From an uncultured Candidatus Altimarinota bacterium (GTDB lineage: Bacteria > Patescibacteriota > Gracilibacteria > BD1-5 > UBA2023), in contig CALHQS010000068.1 of the NCBI GenBank assembly GCA_938036655.1, positions 1 to 16,131 of the forward strand: DNA of 16,131 bases. Reading direction: 5' to 3'. A model generated the notes under the pieces. It was not told where the DNA came from and did not search any database. It saw only the letters and a program-made list of their open reading frames with translations. Shown piece by piece: positions 14,714-16,131 of the stretch. The position numbers were made by a program, and so were the translations under genes. Each line of letters starts with the position of its first letter. Position 1 is the first letter of the stretch.

Positions 14714-15139
14714 ATGCATATTTATAACGGATTTTTTCACGAACACATTCTCGTAGTACCAATTATTTCTCTCGGAATTGCTACAATTCTCAAAGGTATT
14801 TTTCATATGGTTGCAGGACGATTTTCCGTTGCCAAAATGCTCGGAAGCGGTGGAATGCCAAGTGCTCATTCAACTTTTGTTATTTCTCTTTTGACAGCAA
14901 TTGGAATCAAAGATGGGATTTACAGCGATCTTTTTGCGGTATGTTTGGTGCTCTCGATTATCGTGATTTATGACGCGATGAATATTCGATATCAGTCTGG
15001 ATTACATGCTAAAGCACTGAATAAAATCAATTCTCACGAGTCGCATTCGCTCAACGAGTCACTCGGACACACACCACTCGAAGCCTTTGCTGGTGGAATT
15101 GTAGGACTCACCTCTGCTGCCATTATTATGTTTATCTAA
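14714..15139 (+). CDS. Divergent PAP2/DUF212-family membrane protein
   Basis: A 141-aa integral membrane protein of the DUF212 (YuiD-like) family, distant relatives of PAP2 lipid phosphatases and vanadium haloperoxidases. Its signature is MLGSGGMPSAHSTFV (42-56), matching the PAP2 'SGH/PSAHS' phosphatase block, with a following hydrophobic span (FAVCLVLSIIVIYDAMNIRY) and a basic/His segment with SLGHTPLEAFAGGIVG that would supply the second site. About four membrane segments are visible. Family members are small; substrate and activity are not established, and lipid or pyrophosphate dephosphorylation is only a guess. ATG 14714, 21 bases after greA, makes it the last gene of that unit, followed by the terminator at 15141-15170. 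Confidence 0.88.
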   Translation: MHIYNGFFHEHILVVPIISLGIATILKGIFHMVAGRFSVAKMLGSGGMPSAHSTFVISLLTAIGIKDGIYSDLFAVCLVLSIIVIYDAMNIRYQSGLHAKALNKINSHESHSLNESLGHTPLEAFAGGIVGLTSAAIIMFI

Positions 15140-15140
15140 T

Positions 15141-15170
15141 AATCTCTCGAACGAGAGATTTTATCTTTAT
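15141..15170 (+). terminator. Terminator of the secE-to-PAP2 unit
   Basis: AATCTCTCG (15141-15149) and CGAGAGATT (15152-15160) form a 9-bp stem, followed by a T-rich tail. It starts one base after the preceding stop and ends seven bases before the rlmN ATG. Confidence 0.75.
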
Positions 15171-15176
15171 TATCAG

Positions 15177-16131
15177 ATGTTTTCTATTCATGATGAAGCG
15201 AAAGTTATCGAGCTTCTAGAAAAAAATTGACACAAAAAATTTCGTTACGCACAAATTGAGAATGCGGTTTATAAAAATGCTGCCAAAAATTTTGATGAAA
15301 TCGAAACCCTTCCAAAAGACATTCGTACACTTTTGAAAGAACATTGTTTTTTCTATTCACTAAAATTACATTCCGCGATTACAAGTGATGATGAGCAAAC
15401 AACAAAATTTCTTTTCAATACACACGATGGAAATATGATTGAATCGGTGATTATGCGCCACCTTTCAGGCCGTACAACACTTTGTGTATCGTGTCAAGCA
15501 GGGTGCCCAATGGCGTGTACCTTTTGTGCAACCGGAAAACTCGGCCTCCTTCGAAATTTGGAATTTTATGAAATTGTAGAACAAGTCATGTACGCCAATG
15601 AATTTTTGGAGCCAGAAGACAAAAAAATCCGAAATATTGTCTATATGGGTATGGGTGAGCCATTTTTGAATTATGAAAATGTAAAAAAATCTATTCTCAT
15701 TGCGAGCACTCAGAAAAAACTCGATCTCTCCAATCGTCGAATCACGATTTCCAGTTGTGGCGTTGTTCCAGGCATTGAAAAGCTCGGAAACGATTTTCCA
15801 CAAATTTCTCTCGCGATTTCGTTGCATGCACCCAATGATGAAGCGCGTAAAAAAATTATGCCCGTGGATCATACGTATCCGATTGAGACTCTCATGAAGG
15901 CGCTTGATGATTATGTTACCAAGACAAATAAGCGTATTTTTTATGAATACATCATGATTGCTGGCGTAACGGACCGCATCGAGTACGCACATGAACTCGC
16001 AAAACTCCTCAAGAATCGTCTCGCGCATGTAAATTTTATTCCATATAATCCTGGTGAAGGAATTATGGGAAATAATTATCAGCCAACGAGCAAAATTATC
16101 ATGAAAAAATTTCAAAAAACGCTCGAAGAAC
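15177..16131 (+). CDS. rlmN: 23S rRNA (adenine-2503-C2)-methyltransferase RlmN (3' end cut by the window)
   Basis: Radical SAM enzyme that methylates A2503 in 23S rRNA and A37 in some tRNAs. 318 residues are visible; the family is usually 340-390, so a short C-terminal part is missing. The cluster motif CPMACTFCATG has Cys110, Cys114 and Cys117. Cys103 in TTLCVSC is the position of the family's mechanistic cysteine; its partner near the C-terminus is outside the window. Other signatures are IVYMGMGEPFLNY, RRITISSCGVVPGI, ISLAISLHAPNDEARKKIMP and HVNFIPYNP. Gly18 is TGA (15228-15230). Arginines of LLRNLE and RRITIS are CGA, supporting normal Arg decoding. ATG 15177 directly follows a terminator, and I found no convincing separate promoter. 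Confidence 0.96.

Noticed and set aside
15465..16115. Long minus-strand frame of 216 codons at the window end
   Set aside because: It is antisense to rlmN, whose radical SAM motifs are unmistakable on the plus strand.
1..16131. tRNA genes, CRISPR arrays, insertion sequences, integrases or phage genes
   Set aside because: I looked on both strands for cloverleaf/TΨC-like blocks, regular repeats and transposase motifs and found none; in particular the UCA-anticodon glycine tRNA is not here.

Overview
This window is AT-rich bacterial DNA that can only be read sensibly if UGA means glycine (translation table 25). About thirty in-frame TGA codons fall inside otherwise intact housekeeping genes, several at invariant glycines: GRFGPY of topoisomerase I, KGYGT of RNase HII, and the HemW motifs. 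That code is known from the CPR/Patescibacteria lineages Gracilibacteria (BD1-5) and Absconditabacteria (SR1). CGA and CGG still read as arginine at conserved sites, which points to a Gracilibacteria-like organism rather than Absconditabacterales members in which these codons have been proposed to mean Trp. A standard-code gene caller would cut many of these genes into fragments; the coordinates here rejoin them.

Layout. Positions 1-6423 are on the minus strand: the N-terminus of hflX, a small unknown gene coupled to trpS, an N-formylglutamate-amidohydrolase-like gene, a lysine-rich histone-H1-like protein, topA, and a CsoR-family repressor. Divergent from the repressor, 6541-7632 (+) is a UGA-rich membrane-anchored protein. 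It converges, through a shared bidirectional terminator, on a minus-strand block: a secreted coiled-coil protein and rnhB, the latter carrying a one-base frameshift. From 9574 to the end everything is on the plus strand: RNase P RNA (rnpB), two tandem divergent adenylate kinases, hemW, then secE-nusG-(anchored unknown)-greA-(PAP2-related membrane protein), a terminator, and rlmN running off the window.

Expression signals. None of the gene starts inspected has a recognisable Shine-Dalgarno sequence. The promoters found are sigma70-like (TTGANT / TATAAT-like), nearly all with a 16-bp spacer and very short predicted leaders, some close to leaderless. Terminators are compact hairpins with U-tracts.

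The gene content is mostly core information processing (topology, aminoacylation, RNA processing, transcription elongation, secretion, ribosome modification) mixed with several unrecognised envelope proteins. No mobile element, CRISPR array or tRNA gene was found. The strongest observations are the recoding, its very uneven use between genes, the diverged adenylate kinase pair, the ligand-less CsoR homologue, and the unrecognised envelope proteins.
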